Assembly: GCA_001683735.1 (NCBI GenBank)
Contig: LUGG01000019.1
Span: 310,001 to 374,000, forward strand
Direction: 5' to 3'
DNA length: 64,000 bases
Origin: Grifola frondosa
Taxonomy: Eukaryota; Basidiomycota; Agaricomycetes; Polyporales; Grifolaceae
Part shown: positions 36,484 to 48,146 of the stretch, in pieces
How positions within the stretch are numbered: position 1 is the stretch's first letter
Layout: every line of letters starts with the position of its first letter
Program-made: the position numbers and the translations under genes
The notes under the pieces: generated by a model
The model's input: only the letters and a program-made list of their open reading frames with translations
What the model was told of the DNA's origin: nothing
The model's database searches: none

Positions 36484-37446
36484 GGGTGCAGAATAGTGGT
36501 CTATGGGAAAGTAATCTTCGTTTCCTCCCTCTCAAGCTGCCGGTTTTCTTCCGCCTCTCCAATGCCTCTTCGTACATCTTCCTGGTAAACACGTACTCGG
36601 AATTTGTCCTCACCTTCCTGATGATCCCTCCTATCCACTCCCTTTCCTGCTCGTTCCGCAAACAGTTCGCCCACCATCTGTCCATGCTGCTCCGGATCCC
36701 AGGCGTGTTTAGCTCGTGATTCTCGCTCTGTTCATTCAATACGTGCAATAGGAATCCTGCGTTCAAGCGTTCGAGCCCCAGCTCGGACAGAGATTTCAGT
36801 ATGCGCGAGATCCGCAGGTAGTTGTGCGATGATCCTGCACGATGTCAATCAATACCATCTGGTGGCTGACGGGGAACATCTCCCAAACTCAACTACTCAC
36901 GTATTAGATTTCTATAGCGGCTGGCGCTATCGCGACTGGATCGTGCGAGAAGTCCTGTCTCCTTGGATTCCAGCCGCATGCCATAGAACTCGAGCATCAT
37001 GCGATACGACCGGATAACACGCTCAATGATCTCGGGGTTCCCCTTCATGGCCTTGATCTCATGCCGCTGGAGCGCCTGTGCCTGGTAATTCATCCCTTCC
37101 TCCTGCAGTGGGAACCTGCACCAGAATGGACGAGTGGTCATTTGCTCTCAATTACAGTGAAGACTGAGATCATAGATAAAAACATACAACCACTGGATGA
37201 ATCCATGTTTGTACTCCAGCTTCGCGTAGTCGTCGAACCATCTAGCCAAGATTGAAGAAGAGCTCACGAAATCAATGGAATGTGCACGCCTTACTGTCGG
37301 TGAAGGTCATCTATCAATAAATTATCTGGGCGGCAGCGGAGGCGGTTGGAATAGAATCTGAGATTATTGGAGAGAGAACCCTCGTCTTGGTTGTCCGGAT
37401 AGCCGTCAAGGAACTCACGGACGTCGATGGGTATGTTGAGGGACAT
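36461..37446 (-). CDS. Opioid growth factor receptor (OGFr) conserved-domain protein
   Basis: Intact 264 aa from exons 37446-37295, 37241-37188, 37115-36901 and 36834-36461, all in phase. It is essentially the whole OGFr conserved region: REFLDGYPDNQDEGSLSN, RFYSNRLRCRPDNLL, WFDDYAKLEYKHGFIQWLFP, GMNYQAQALQRHEI, SYRMMLEFYGMRL, SSHNYLRISRILKSL and NAGFLLHVLNEQSENHEL, then DRWWANCLRNEQERE. In animals this domain sits in a perinuclear growth-regulating receptor; in fungi it stands alone and the role is unknown. The C terminus is basic (RGRKRRLL). Divergent from the coiled-coil gene with only 208 bp between starts. Confidence 0.87.
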
Positions 37447-37654
37447 TGTGTCGATGGTTTTGCTGGGTTGTAGGGTCGAAAGCCCTCAGAACGTTAAGCT
37501 TGCGTGAGGTTGCCATGAGGCTATAATGGGTCGGAGTTTCAAGACGCGTCATTAGCATTAACGCAAGCGTTTCGGAGTTTAGATATTGGTTCACGTCAGC
37601 TGCAGGTCGCGTCCGACGCGTTTCTGATACTACGCCACCACGACGCGTTCTCCA
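37447..37654. promoter_or_regulatory. Divergent promoter with three MCB (ACGCGT) boxes
   Basis: ACGCGT occurs at 37544-37549, 37616-37621 and 37643-37648. This hexamer is the MluI cell-cycle box bound by MBF in ascomycetes to drive G1/S genes. Three in 105 bp is well above chance. They sit between the OGFr-domain gene and the coiled-coil gene, closest to the latter. Confidence 0.55.
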
Positions 37655-38967
37655 ATGGCGCCGACACCGCCGTCAACCATAATATCAAATGCCTTAGGTT
37701 CGTTTACCAAGGCTGTTAATCTTGCAGTACGTCTCCAATTGTTGCATTAATTTCGCCGCGTCACCACTTCTTAGTTAAACACCATCGATGAGCAAGCTAA
37801 AGCTGATGTGGCGCGCGCAAATGCAGAGCGCGATGATGCGTTAAAGGAGCTGCACGAACTCCAATTAGAAGAAAAGGAATGGGAGATACGTGTGGAGGGT
37901 TGGAAGGCTGCAGTGAGCGTATTGTTGAGCATGTTGACTGAAGCTGCTGAAGGGTCCTTCCGTTCGATCGCAGCTGGATAAGTCGGATTTGACGGTGAGT
38001 CCCCCATTCCCATCGCGCCTCAGTTTCTCCCCTAATATTTTGGCGAGTCTAGGTAAAGCATCAAGCCGAGACAATTTCCCAGCTGCGAAGTGAAATACAG
38101 CAGTGGAAAAACCAACTGATGCGACTCGAAGAGTCATCCCGGCAGGAGATACTTAGCTGGAGAGATCAGTATGTACGGGCTGAGCAAGAGAGATGCAGAA
38201 TGTCATCTCGGATAGACGAGCTTGTTGCTGAGCAGCTCGATGTGCGTCGCGCATGTTTGATTCCGTCCATTTCTGTAATCACTCTGACCATCTGCCAGTG
38301 GAACACCCAAGCTAATGGAACAACACCCTATACACCCAAACCACAAACGTCTCCTACTGCCACGAAGCGTGCATCATCCTCAGCTCATTCCTTACCTGCA
38401 CTCCCGACACACAAACGCCTTACTCCACATGCTCGCGTTCCGGAAGACCCCACGGTGTCACCACGAAAGATCAAGTCTGGTGTCAAGCCCAAACCCCCAA
38501 TTCAGGCCGACCGCGAAGTTGTATATCGCCAAACTGAAGAACATCAAGCCACCCCTGGGCGCTCACAAAAGCGGAACACTACTGCAGATGCACAATTGAA
38601 TGCTCGGCGCAAACCACAGCCCCGAAACTCAGTTGCCCACCTCGCCTCGTATGAACCACAGTCCCATCCCAGACAGCAGGTTATCCGCCGTGTAAAAGCT
38701 GTGATAGAAGTACCCGTGAAGGAAGAGGACGGAGACGACCACGTACTCGAAGCGGAGGAGTCTTCCGCGTCGGGCTCTGCGTACGAACCTGACGACCTGC
38801 CGGTGAGGCCGGTTGGAGCACGACGGAAGCGGCAGCCGAGAGCGTCGGCGAAGGGCAAGGAAGTTCAGGCTAATTGGCTGGAAGAGGATGACAGTGGGGA
38901 GGAGCAAGCTGTTGTCCGCCAGGTAGATGAAGATGACGACGACGTGGATGAACTTGTGAGGCTCTGA
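37655..38967 (+). CDS. Coiled-coil protein with basic/acidic C-terminal region
   Basis: Intact 362 aa from exons 37655-37726, 37775-37912, 37974-37994, 38053-38241 and 38299-38967. Residues about 25-140 form a long heptad-rich coiled coil (DVARANAERDDALKEL, ISQLRSEIQQWKNQLMRLEE). The remainder is disordered, with SPRKIKSGVKPKP, ARRKRQPRASAKGKE (a likely nuclear signal) and acidic runs such as EDDDDVDELVR at the end. I do not recognise the family. Upstream MCB boxes and the basic segments suggest a cell-cycle-regulated nuclear or chromosomal role, which is inference only. Confidence 0.75.
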
Positions 38968-39402
38968 AGTAAGTCACAGGAATTGTGTAGTTTCGTACCA
39001 CCTCAGAATCATTGCTCAAATAATCAATTTTAGAACCCCAGGGAGGTCCGCCCAACGCAAGAGCCGGTGACCCCAACTGAAAACGACGTAGCGTTACAGT
39101 TACTCGACCAGCTGGCTCAGGCAAAAAGCGCAAGCTCGACGCTGATAGCGGCGGACCTTCCGGCAGAGGTACAAGTACCAAACACGTGAAGGCAAGGGCT
39201 TGATTCATGATGATCCTATGGTGTGATGTGTTCGTGTTCTTTAGGAATATATCGTTATCCTGTTGTGCTGGGCCTTACTTTTATGTGGCATACCTGTAGA
39301 ATGTATTCTGGCACATCTGCTTGTGAAATATCACATACCGCATTCCTATCTGATGTATTGACAAAAAGTGTCCTAATAAAAATGCTACTAACAAGCTCAT
39401 CC

Positions 39403-39817
39403 ATGATCCATTTGAAGCACCAAGCTGCCAGCCAATTGACTGGTCACAAAGTACTCCAAAAAGAACAAGAACAAGAGCCAAATGGGAAGATCCCCCGACA
39501 ACACAAGCCAGTGCTGCAATAGCAAGGTCATCACATCCCCATGTTGCAAGCAGAGCACAAGGAACAAGGGCGACAAAAATAAGAATAACCAATAATGGAG
39601 GCAGTGCCTCCATAATAGTGGTTAAACTATTAAGAACAGATACTACACTTGATCTAAGCCAGAAGGCCAGAGTGGTAAGCTTTTACATCTCTGGCTCTCC
39701 CTTTTGTATCCTCCTTCCGCGCACGGACCAGTCATTCTTGTGGCATTATTTGTGCAGCAGAGGATGAGTGCTTCTTACTAAATTAGGAAGGCGGAGGCTT
39801 CGGATCCTAATAGAAAC
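39403..39817 (-). repeat. Inverted dispersed repeat B, right copy
   Basis: Reverse complement of 30371-30796 with scattered differences (for example TTGGCTGG versus TTGACTGG). Similarity stops sharply at ATGATCCAT on one side and TAGAAAC on the other, giving clear element ends. Confidence 0.75.
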
Positions 39818-41330
39818 AAACATACAGGCATAACGAATGCGACTGCGGAGGTTCTTCGCTGCAGGATTCGCGTTTTCCACTCTTTATTTCTTGTATCTTC
39901 ACTTGATATATTTGGATGTCGCAGTGTACTGGTCCGTGTGGAAGGCACCATCCCTTCAATATGAATTATCTCGTGTGGGGATCTAGCGCCGGCCTTCCAC
40001 TGTGTGTTCTTTGTGTTCTTGCCAGGCAGTATGAGCGCGTCTTCACATGATCACTACTCACTTTTCAGCCTGCTCTAATACGTCTTTTTTGAAGTTGCGA
40101 TCTCTTGCAGGTCTCTTGTACATCGCCCGGAAGTGTACCATCCTGTGAAAGGTGATGCCAACGATCGTGACGACCTGCCGAATATTCCATGCTGTAACGT
40201 TTTCCAGAATTGACCGGCAAACCTGTTCCATATCCCCCTTCCTTATCCATCTTTTACATCTTGCACCAGAAATTCCCAACGAGCACGGTTGAATGCACCG
40301 CAACGACCACGCAAAGTGATGACTTGCGATTTGATCCCGTGCATACAGTCGTGTTACCACCTTATTTGGATGACCTGCCAACTGGATGAAGTGTCCTATG
40401 GTGAGCCTTCGACAGCTTATGCACCAACGTACCTTTGGTCGGAGCGCCATCATAGTAGTAGCAATGTCGAAGGCCAACCCACGGCTGCAGGCTATCCAAT
40501 TGTGTTCAGATGCTCAACCCTCCAGCGAATGTCCCGTTTGTCATTGGCGACGATGCAGAACAACAAGCAAAAACTCATTCCAGGAATGGAGAGGTGTACC
40601 CACATTGGAATCAATATTCGTCAGGCCAATGTCATCTTCGTTGGAAATATGGCGAACGAAGTCGTGGCTAACGTGTTGTAGCATCGTCAGACGCCAAAGA
40701 AAGAATCGGCGATGCTGGCGATTCGACGACGAGTGAAGACCAAAAGCCAGGAGATTCCACATGCGGTAGCGGTCATTAAACTTGCGACTTTGCGTGGCTG
40801 ACTCTGGAGATCTGATTGTCAGCCACGATGGTGGGCCACTGGGCCATCCACGAATAGTCCGGTAATGAATTCAGTTGTAGATTCGAAGAGAACTGGGATG
40901 GCTGAGTACATAGTCTCTACAGTCTTCAAGCTCTCAGGCTCGTGATATGCTGCGGCGGGTCAAGGTGTGTGATGCGTGACACATAGTCTGTGACTGCACG
41001 CATTTTTCTCCCAAATACCACGTAGATGTGTTGTCCTAACAGAGACAAATGCTTATTCCAAGCTCCTGCTCAAAAAGTGCGAATCACGTCAGTGAACTCG
41101 CTAGAACTGTATGCATTTGCAGCGCGCCCGATCCTTCAGTTATGCACGTGCAAGATGTTGTTAACCCTTTATTTTTCTTTGAAACTTTCTAGTTTCCCGA
41201 CTTCATACAGCAAGGCTCCCCGGATGCACCGAATTCTCAGTCGTCACTGCTTCCAGCGCCACCTCCTTCGGAATCTTACCGATTCCACAAAGCCTTCTAG
41301 CTCCTTCAAGTGAGTAAAATATTACTGGTG
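39818..41330. other. Region without a supported gene
   Basis: Minus-strand frames 40762-40541 and 40477-40058 (RLTIGHFIQLAGHP, RQVVTIVGITFHRM) may be remains of one gene, but stops and frame changes separate them and no family is recognised. Confidence 0.4.
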
Positions 41331-41770
41331 TTCCCGCACATAACGAATTCCCACCGAGCAACACATGAGCCCGACCCCGATTGCGCTGACAGCTTCCAAC
41401 GCTAAGAAAATTGTACCATGGTGCATCGTCATGGCATTATTCATCTGTCAGATGGACTCTCTTTTAGACCGCTCTGGCCTCGGCTGTCCTCACTCTATCC
41501 GTTATGTCTTGATATGTCTAGATCTCAAAGTGTGGCGGCAATACTCAGCACGATTACAAGAGGCAACTTAGGGATGTTTAATACTGTTCCGTTCATCGCT
41601 CCGAACCATATGCGCCTTCTGTTGATTCCGCGACACGCAAGAAAAGCTCGCGAATATCGAAACTTTCGAGATCAAAACCATACATATGATCGATTGTATA
41701 ACTAGGATCGGGATACCAAAAGCAGTGTTAAAGAAGGCCTCCGAGCGTCAGTTTGCGCCACTACGTAGAC
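41331..41770 (+). repeat. Dispersed repeat A, copy 2
   Basis: Direct counterpart of 21437-21920. Unlike copy 1 it is not followed by an AsaB-like gene. The open frame 41365-41571 differs in frame from copy 1, so there is no evidence of selection on a protein. Confidence 0.75.
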
Positions 41771-41889
41771 TCGCAAGCCAGTCGTTACAGCGCGTCGTTC
41801 TCCATTCTAGATTAGGCAATTATAGATGTTCTGTTTTAGGAAGTACTACCGAATATAGAAGGGGCAGAGTGCGAAAGGAGAAGACGCGC

Positions 41890-41965
41890 TATAACGACTG
41901 GGCAAACTCGTCGCCCTTTTGCCAGGTGGAGCGTGGGAGAACTGACTTAGTGAAATCTTGCGCTT
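41890..41965 (-). repeat. Short inverted repeat C, copy 1
   Basis: About 76 bp (containing GGGCAAACTCGTCGCCCTTT) that reappears in reverse complement at about 60757-60835. It links the 41 kb and 60 kb loci. Confidence 0.75.
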
Positions 41966-43418
41966 TGTGCTCGAGTATCATGCTCGCAATCATCCTCTCA
42001 CTCGAATAGATTTCATTTAATGTACATTATCTGTCTAATACAATCTTAAATACATAGAAGAACTGTAAACTAATGATTGGGGGGTGGCGGCGGAGGCTGA
42101 TAATGAAGAAACTCGAAGACAGTGGGATGGGAATTTATATGTAAAGACATCTGCGAAGGTGAGGGTACAGCCCGCAGGGATTCCACACTCGGGTGCGTCA
42201 ATGACACAAGCGCATGATGAGTTGAGTCAACAGTGGGACATATAATCAACGACGAGAAACCCGTGGTTCCAAAGGCTGTCAATATCGGGTTGAAGCAGCT
42301 AGCCACCCCACTTGTCGAGTTTAACAAGTGTTTCGCAGACCTCCAAGCACACTGTCAAGTTCAGCCCGTTGTCGGGGCACTGGTACTGACTAACAACTCA
42401 CCACTCACTGCGTTCAAGAGGCTCCTAGCCGAAGTTCAAGTGGATAACAGTAAACGTAAATTTGCTACCTAGTTTGATGAGGTGAATATAAGGCCGGGTT
42501 ATATGTGTAAATAGTCACGAATAACTGTAAGCACATGAACTGTTCCCGTCTACTTCGCGTCGCCAGCAGGTGCCTTACTTGACCCATTTTGTAGATGTGA
42601 GTAGACGGTCTATTTCTGGTCTTGTTGCATACTGTGAACATCTGGCCTGGTTTAATCGTCAAGCTAGCACCTACTTGAAGCTCAAATCCTTAGGGTCAAG
42701 GGTTTGAACTTAGAAGAATTTGCATCTCACATCTGTCCCTCATGGATCCGTACCACCATGACCGCGACTAGTACTAGAGTTAGTAAGTATAGTACTGTCT
42801 GCTGAAACCGCAATTTCTATGTAAGCTTCACACACTCACATTTTCTTTGACAATATTTCTAATGTATTGAAGTACTACTAAAAGAGGAAGCGGCGGCGGC
42901 GGCGAGAGGCCCAAGGTTAACGCGGAACAGGAACAGCTGCCAATATTGTAGGCCTGTATTAACTTGCAGGTATATGCTGCTTATGTCCATCCTCTCCTTC
43001 TCTTTCTCCTCTCTCTTCCCATACCCGAACCACACTGACTGCAGTATCCGTCCGTTTCTCATCCCAGCAGACCGCAGGCCCATTGACCCGGCATCCCGGC
43101 ATCCCTTGTGCAGCTGCGCGTCATCGACCTGTCCACGCACTGACTGTGCTCCAGTTCGTCCATGCGAATTCACCAGGTGCGTCGCCGCGTGCCACGGTCT
43201 CACTGCTTGCTATAACTAATACGCGCATATACTTCAAGAACCAGTCCCTGCTGTCTGCGCTGAGCTTCCATCGGAATCTCTACTACATGTTCGGGAGCCT
43301 TGTGAAGCCCGACAGGGATGTCGGGCTGCACCAACTGAAGGTGCGGCCGATGCGCTTCTCTCTATCTAGCGTACTGACTGTGCGGCAGACGGAGACGGCG
43401 CCCGCATCTGCAGTGCAC
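41966..43418. other. Left flank of the retroelement, possible gene fragment
   Basis: Short frames only. A plus-strand frame at 43083-43418 (RIYFKNQSLLSALSFHRNL, KVRPMRFSLSSVLTV) is open right up to the LTR and might be an interrupted gene, but no family is recognised and no matching continuation is clear beyond the right LTR. Confidence 0.35.
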
Positions 43419-45622
43419 TGTCGTGAGTATGTGGTGTGAGATAGTAACCACTGTATAAAATGATCTCGATAATCACCAAACCAAAATAGAAAAATCTATC
43501 TGTGGCAGGGCGAAATATACGCGAAGGGAATCGAGGTATGAAATCAATTTTATACTGCACCAAGCTTGACGGGTTTTTCCTGCTTTCCCAGTTATAGGCC
43601 TGGCCGAATCCGTTGGGGGGTGTTATCACAATCACGAAGGTAGGTACGATCCCAAGTGAATGTTTAACGATGATACGATGATGACTTGCCCGGTACGTTT
43701 GTCACTTCTACCTCTCCTCGATATGTCTCCTGTTCTTCTGCTGATGCTCCCTCCGAGGAAGACTTCTCTTTCCTGTCCTATCAACAGTCAACCTTGCCCA
43801 CCTCTGTATGGGGTTGCTGCACTGCTGTGACCTGGAAACTGGGGACCAAGACTTCAACCTTGCCCACCTCTGTTGTGGGGTTTCCTGAAGTGATGTCCGG
43901 ACTGTGGTAAGCAAGTCAACTGACTATGACGCTTCTGGCTGTGAGACTTTGAGAGTAGAAATCTGGTGTGATTTGGTATGGAGTGAAGTGGGGTGGTGGG
44001 GATACAGAATGGTATCCTTGCCGCCTTGGAGGTCCTCCTTGTTAGGGAAGTGCTGTGTCTGTGTGGCTGAGTGTGTACACCTATGTGCACACCTGTGATG
44101 ACGTGAGATATCCCTGTGATACCTCAGTCAAGTGATCTAGTCTGCTGAGTCTGGGGGGAATCTGGAGGGTGATCCAAATTCCAGTGGAGACTGTGTTTCT
44201 GGCTGCTGCTGGTGGATCAGTTTTCTGATCCAGTTCTGTTGGATCCAATTTTCTTGGATCCAATTCTATTGCCCTCTCTAAGGCAAGAAAGGAGCTCTTT
44301 ATATACCTTTTGAGAGGGCCCAGAATTCTCCCCGGACTCTTCTTCTCAGACTGTTCCAGCACTTTCCGGGAGGCTCCAAGCACAAGAAACCATGGTAACT
44401 ACTGTGCTAGAATCTTCCAGTCCTTTCCAAAGTGTTTTCCTGAATGTTCCAGCTGCATCTCCCTGCACTGCCTCTCTGACTTCCTCCAATCAGAGCTCTC
44501 CTAGGTCACCCGGCCCTCAGATTTGCATAGCTTTAGTAAGGCTCTTACAAATCTGGGGCAGGGGATTACAAACCCAAGGTGCCCTTTTCTCCATTTCAAG
44601 GACCTTTCTCTCACAGAGTACATAGCCTTGAAGACTTTGTCATCCATTTGAGATATTCCCTGACTAATGGAGGTCCTCTACCTTATAAATTTGCACAGCC
44701 TTAGTAAGGCAATCACAAATCTAGGGTAGGGCCCTTACAAATCTGGGGGAGTTAGTCTGCCACTTTGAGAAGCACATGGTCTATGGTTCCAGGGCTGTGA
44801 GTCTCCTGAAGGCTGTTCTACATCACCTCAGGTGGCTTGTGGCTGTGTATCCCTGTGACCATTGCCATGCTTCTCTTTTCAAAGGCTGTACAGACTTTCC
44901 CAGGACTCTGCCTTTCTTCCAGTCCCTTCCAGAATTTGCTAACCTGATCTTCTTCTTCCTGTTTCCGCGATGTCCTGCTGTGTCCAACTCCTTGTCTCCT
45001 GACTTTCCTGCACCTGATTCTTTCCCGCACTCCTTTCCTCATGACCTCCATGCTTTCCCATCCCATCCTACTTGATTTAACGATGGTTGTCGTCGTTTAC
45101 AAGCGGGTGAAGAGGGTAAATCATGGATTCCGGCTTCGTCATCTCGTTATCCGGACTGACAGCGTATAGGGAATATCGCCACCAGGTCATTGCATAGGAG
45201 ACGAGCGAATGCTGAACGTACTCGTATCGTACTGCGAAACCAATGGTGCAGGTGCCGTCGATGTGAGAAAGGGCGAGGAATATTCGTGTTTCCTGGTACT
45301 GGATGATGTGGTCGATATGGCCCGTGAACGTAATTCCGGATCGATCTGTGAGGTGCACGAATCCGGACAGTGGCATGAGGTCGAATCCGGTGGCGAGTGT
45401 GTCGTATAATAGGATGGGGAACCGAGGATCGATTACCATGGGGCACCATGGCATGCGTCGATTGGGTGGGATTGGGTGGAGATTTGACATGATTGATGAT
45501 GTCTAAACTCGATCCCGATGGTACCTTCGTGTGCTGTGCATATTACGGCACTCGGTTGACTTGGTTGCCAAAGATGGTTATTTTGGCCCTGTCCAGGTAC
45601 CAACCACGTTTGGTGCGTGACA
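43419..45622 (-). repeat. 3' LTR (left), 2204 bp
   Basis: Direct repeat of 57652-59851. Contains TATATAAAG on the minus strand at 44305-44297 as a candidate TATA box. Differs from the other LTR at eight places: six 1-nt indels and two substitutions. A purine-rich stretch, GTGGGGCGGA on the minus strand, abuts it at 45623-45632 and may serve as the polypurine tract. Confidence 0.93.
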
Positions 45623-45772
45623 TCCGCCCCACAGTCGATCCAACCGTCCTCGGTTGTCCAACTTCTCGTCAGGTTCTGTATTGGCTTCTGGTCCTCTGGC
45701 TGACTGGCCAGCTGTCCTCGGGATCTGTGACATCATCGAGTCCCTGATCCTCATCGCTGGATTCTTCATCGG

Positions 45773-47345
45773 CTATTCCTGTCTGGTCTTCTTCGTCTGG
45801 ATGAGTCCTTTCCTGCTCCAGATCTTCAAGATTATCCATCGTCGGATGTATGCTAGAAGTCTGAATGCAGCGACTCCTTCTCGAACTACATCTCCATTGA
45901 GTTCCTTGAGAATATACGATCCTCCAGCCGTTTGCCTAACCACTTCAAATGGTCCTAGGTATCGCGGCTTGTGTTTTCGATTCATCTCTCGTTCTATTTG
46001 AGAATTACGCTGCAGGACTAGGTCACCTGGCTGGTAGCTTTCTCTGAACAAGCGATGAGCGAACCGATGCTCAAACTGCTCTTTTGAGGCTAACCGAGAC
46101 TTGGTGAGAGCTTGTGCTGCTCTGGCCACATCCTCCGGTCGCCTTTCCAACTGTCTGATGCGTAATGCTAGGAGTTCTTCTGGAGGCATGTTCTTGCGGA
46201 ACCCTTCCACCATGAAGGTAGCTTCTCGCAAGTCCATAGGAAATACTGGGTGCACTCCATGCAGAAGGTAATAAGGGCTATATCCTGTGGCTCGCCTAAC
46301 TGTGACTCGATCGGCAAACAGTGCATGCGTAGCAGTTCTGGCCAACGAGAGATATTGCCTTGGCATGCTTTCACCAGGGCTTCGCGAATAATGAAATGTC
46401 CACGCTCCACAACTCCATTGGCTGATGAGTTATATGCAGAGATTCGCACCTGGGGAATGTTATAGCGTCTGGCCAATCTCTCGAATGCTCCTTTGTCTCG
46501 GATCCATTATCCGTGGTTACTTGACCAACTGCTCCGTATCGGCAAATAATCTGTTCCCAAAAGAATCTGGCAACTGCCTCTGAGGATGTACTGTTTAGCG
46601 CTCTTCCTTCTGTGACTCCTGACAAATCATCTCGACATGCAACAATGCAGGTTTTTCTTCCTACAGTTGGCATGAACATGATGTCCAGGTACACTTTCGT
46701 GAACAAGGTTGCAGGCCGAGATCCGGGGTGGTATGGCTACTTTCTTGACACTCCGAATCTGGCATTCCCTGCAAGCCTGGACATACTGCCGCACATCGGA
46801 TCGATAGAAGGGCCAGAAGAATCGGAGCTTGACTGTTTCGAAGGTAGAAAACTCTCCTCGATGCCCCAATTCATCATGTGCTTGCTTCAAAATCGATAAC
46901 CTCTCTTTCGCTTCCAACACTACTCTGGTCGGGATTCCATTCTCTTGTTTTCGGAAGAGAAGGTCATCCTTCAGAAAGTAGTGTCGACATTTTCGAAGGA
47001 AGCGTGTTCTTGCTGCTGTTTTGTCAAACTCGGGCAAATCAAAGGTTTCTAAGAAATCCCTGATCTGGCGGAGTCGGACGTCCTGGCTGGTTGTGGTCGA
47101 TATGAACACCTGATTCTGTGGTTCGTCTTCTTCGGCATATGGTCCATAAATCTGTCTCCTGTTGCTGCTGGTTGGAAACCCTAAGAATAAGGCTATGTTG
47201 TCCAACCACTCGTCGTCTTCTTCGTCTATCTCTTCTCCTTCTCCGAGAGCTCGCCTAGACAGGGCATCTGGTCCCTGATGCTTGGCTGCTGGTACATGTA
47301 TCAGTTTGAAACTGAACAGTAGGATCCCCTGGATCCACCGATTGA
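45773..47345 (-). CDS. RNase H C-terminal end and integrase of the retroelement (frameshifted)
   Basis: Starts abruptly at INRWIQGILLFSFKLIHVP and AAKHQGPDALSRR, the typical end of Ty3/Gypsy RNase H. Next is the zinc-binding HHCC integrase domain (HDELGHRGEFSTFETVKLRF and CRECQIRS), then the catalytic core: first Asp in VYLDIMFMPTVG, second in VTTDNGSE, Glu in SANGVVERGHFI. The GPF/Y-type module GPFEVVRQTAGGSYILKELN closes it. The frame changes near 46715, 46500 and 46290, each by one base, so no full-length integrase is encoded as written. No chromodomain is recognisable. Confidence 0.85.
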
Positions 47346-47412
47346 TTGTGTAGGTTTGATGATGATGATGAGTACTTGTGTGGGTGCAAAATATGGGAGG
47401 GTCTGGGCTTTT

Positions 47413-48146
47413 TTAGTTTAGTGTCTTTGTGGACTCGTCTGGAAGTGAGAAATCCATCATTGACTCCTCTCTTCTAGCTGCTTCCTCCGCACGTTTCTTC
47501 ACAGTCCTTTTCTTCATCATCATGACTCGAAGGGATTCTGAATCCCGTCGCACAGATCTCCACATGGGCCTTTGACTAGGTCGATGCTTCTTCTGCCATG
47601 CCCGTTTTCCTGTTGCGCTGCCTAGTTGAGGAGTTGGGGCTGGAGCATATAGTCCATCCTCCAATTCCTCTTCTGCTGTATCTGTTTGTCTGCTGTCCTT
47701 GGTAGATTCTTTATCAACTGTCTCTGCATGTAGATCATCTGATGGAGTAAATGATTGGGAAAGAGGGTGCTCATAGAAGGTGCTGTCCATGTTCATCAAA
47801 AGTTTGTAATTGGAAAGATGCTCAATTGCCTCGGATCTGGACTTGGTCATGTACGTCCTGTTCCAATGACTTGAAAGATGTCGGAATTGGGTGCAGAAGC
47901 TGATGAAGTTGTAGGCCAACGTTAAACGTGGTCCTCAATCTCTCCTTTACCAGTTCCGCTTCAATCTCCGTCCGGTCGTCAACATTTTTGCTATCGTTTC
48001 TTTCCTAGTACGAGGCTTCTGAGAACATAGATTTCCCAATTAGCACTTCTCTTTTCCATCTTCTCCATGGCCTTCATCAGCCTTTCTGTAAATGCCCGTC
48101 GCATGACCGGATTCTGTAGAATCGCATTCAAAGCTGCTGGAGTCAT
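47413..48146 (-). pseudogene. Degenerate frame near the nested junction
   Basis: Starts at ATG 48146 (MTPAALNAILQNPVMRRAF), continues in a second frame (DDRTEIEAELVKERLRTT) and a third (TKSRSEAIEHLSNYKLL ... DESTKTLN), about 240 residues in all. Charged, helical, no domain recognised. Might be a gag-like protein of a nested element. Confidence 0.4.

Noticed and set aside
36420..36496. Plus-strand C-terminal exon (FETIEELLQAVSP)
   Set aside because: It looks protein-like but no upstream exon in phase could be identified and it overlaps the OGFr-domain gene end.
41365..41571. Possible kinase-like or membrane protein fragment
   Set aside because: Part of repeat A; the second copy has stops in the matching frame and no family motif is convincing.
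43686..45075. Small open frames repeated at 57917-59304
   Set aside because: They are the same frames in the two LTRs; duplication is explained by the repeat, not by selection on proteins.
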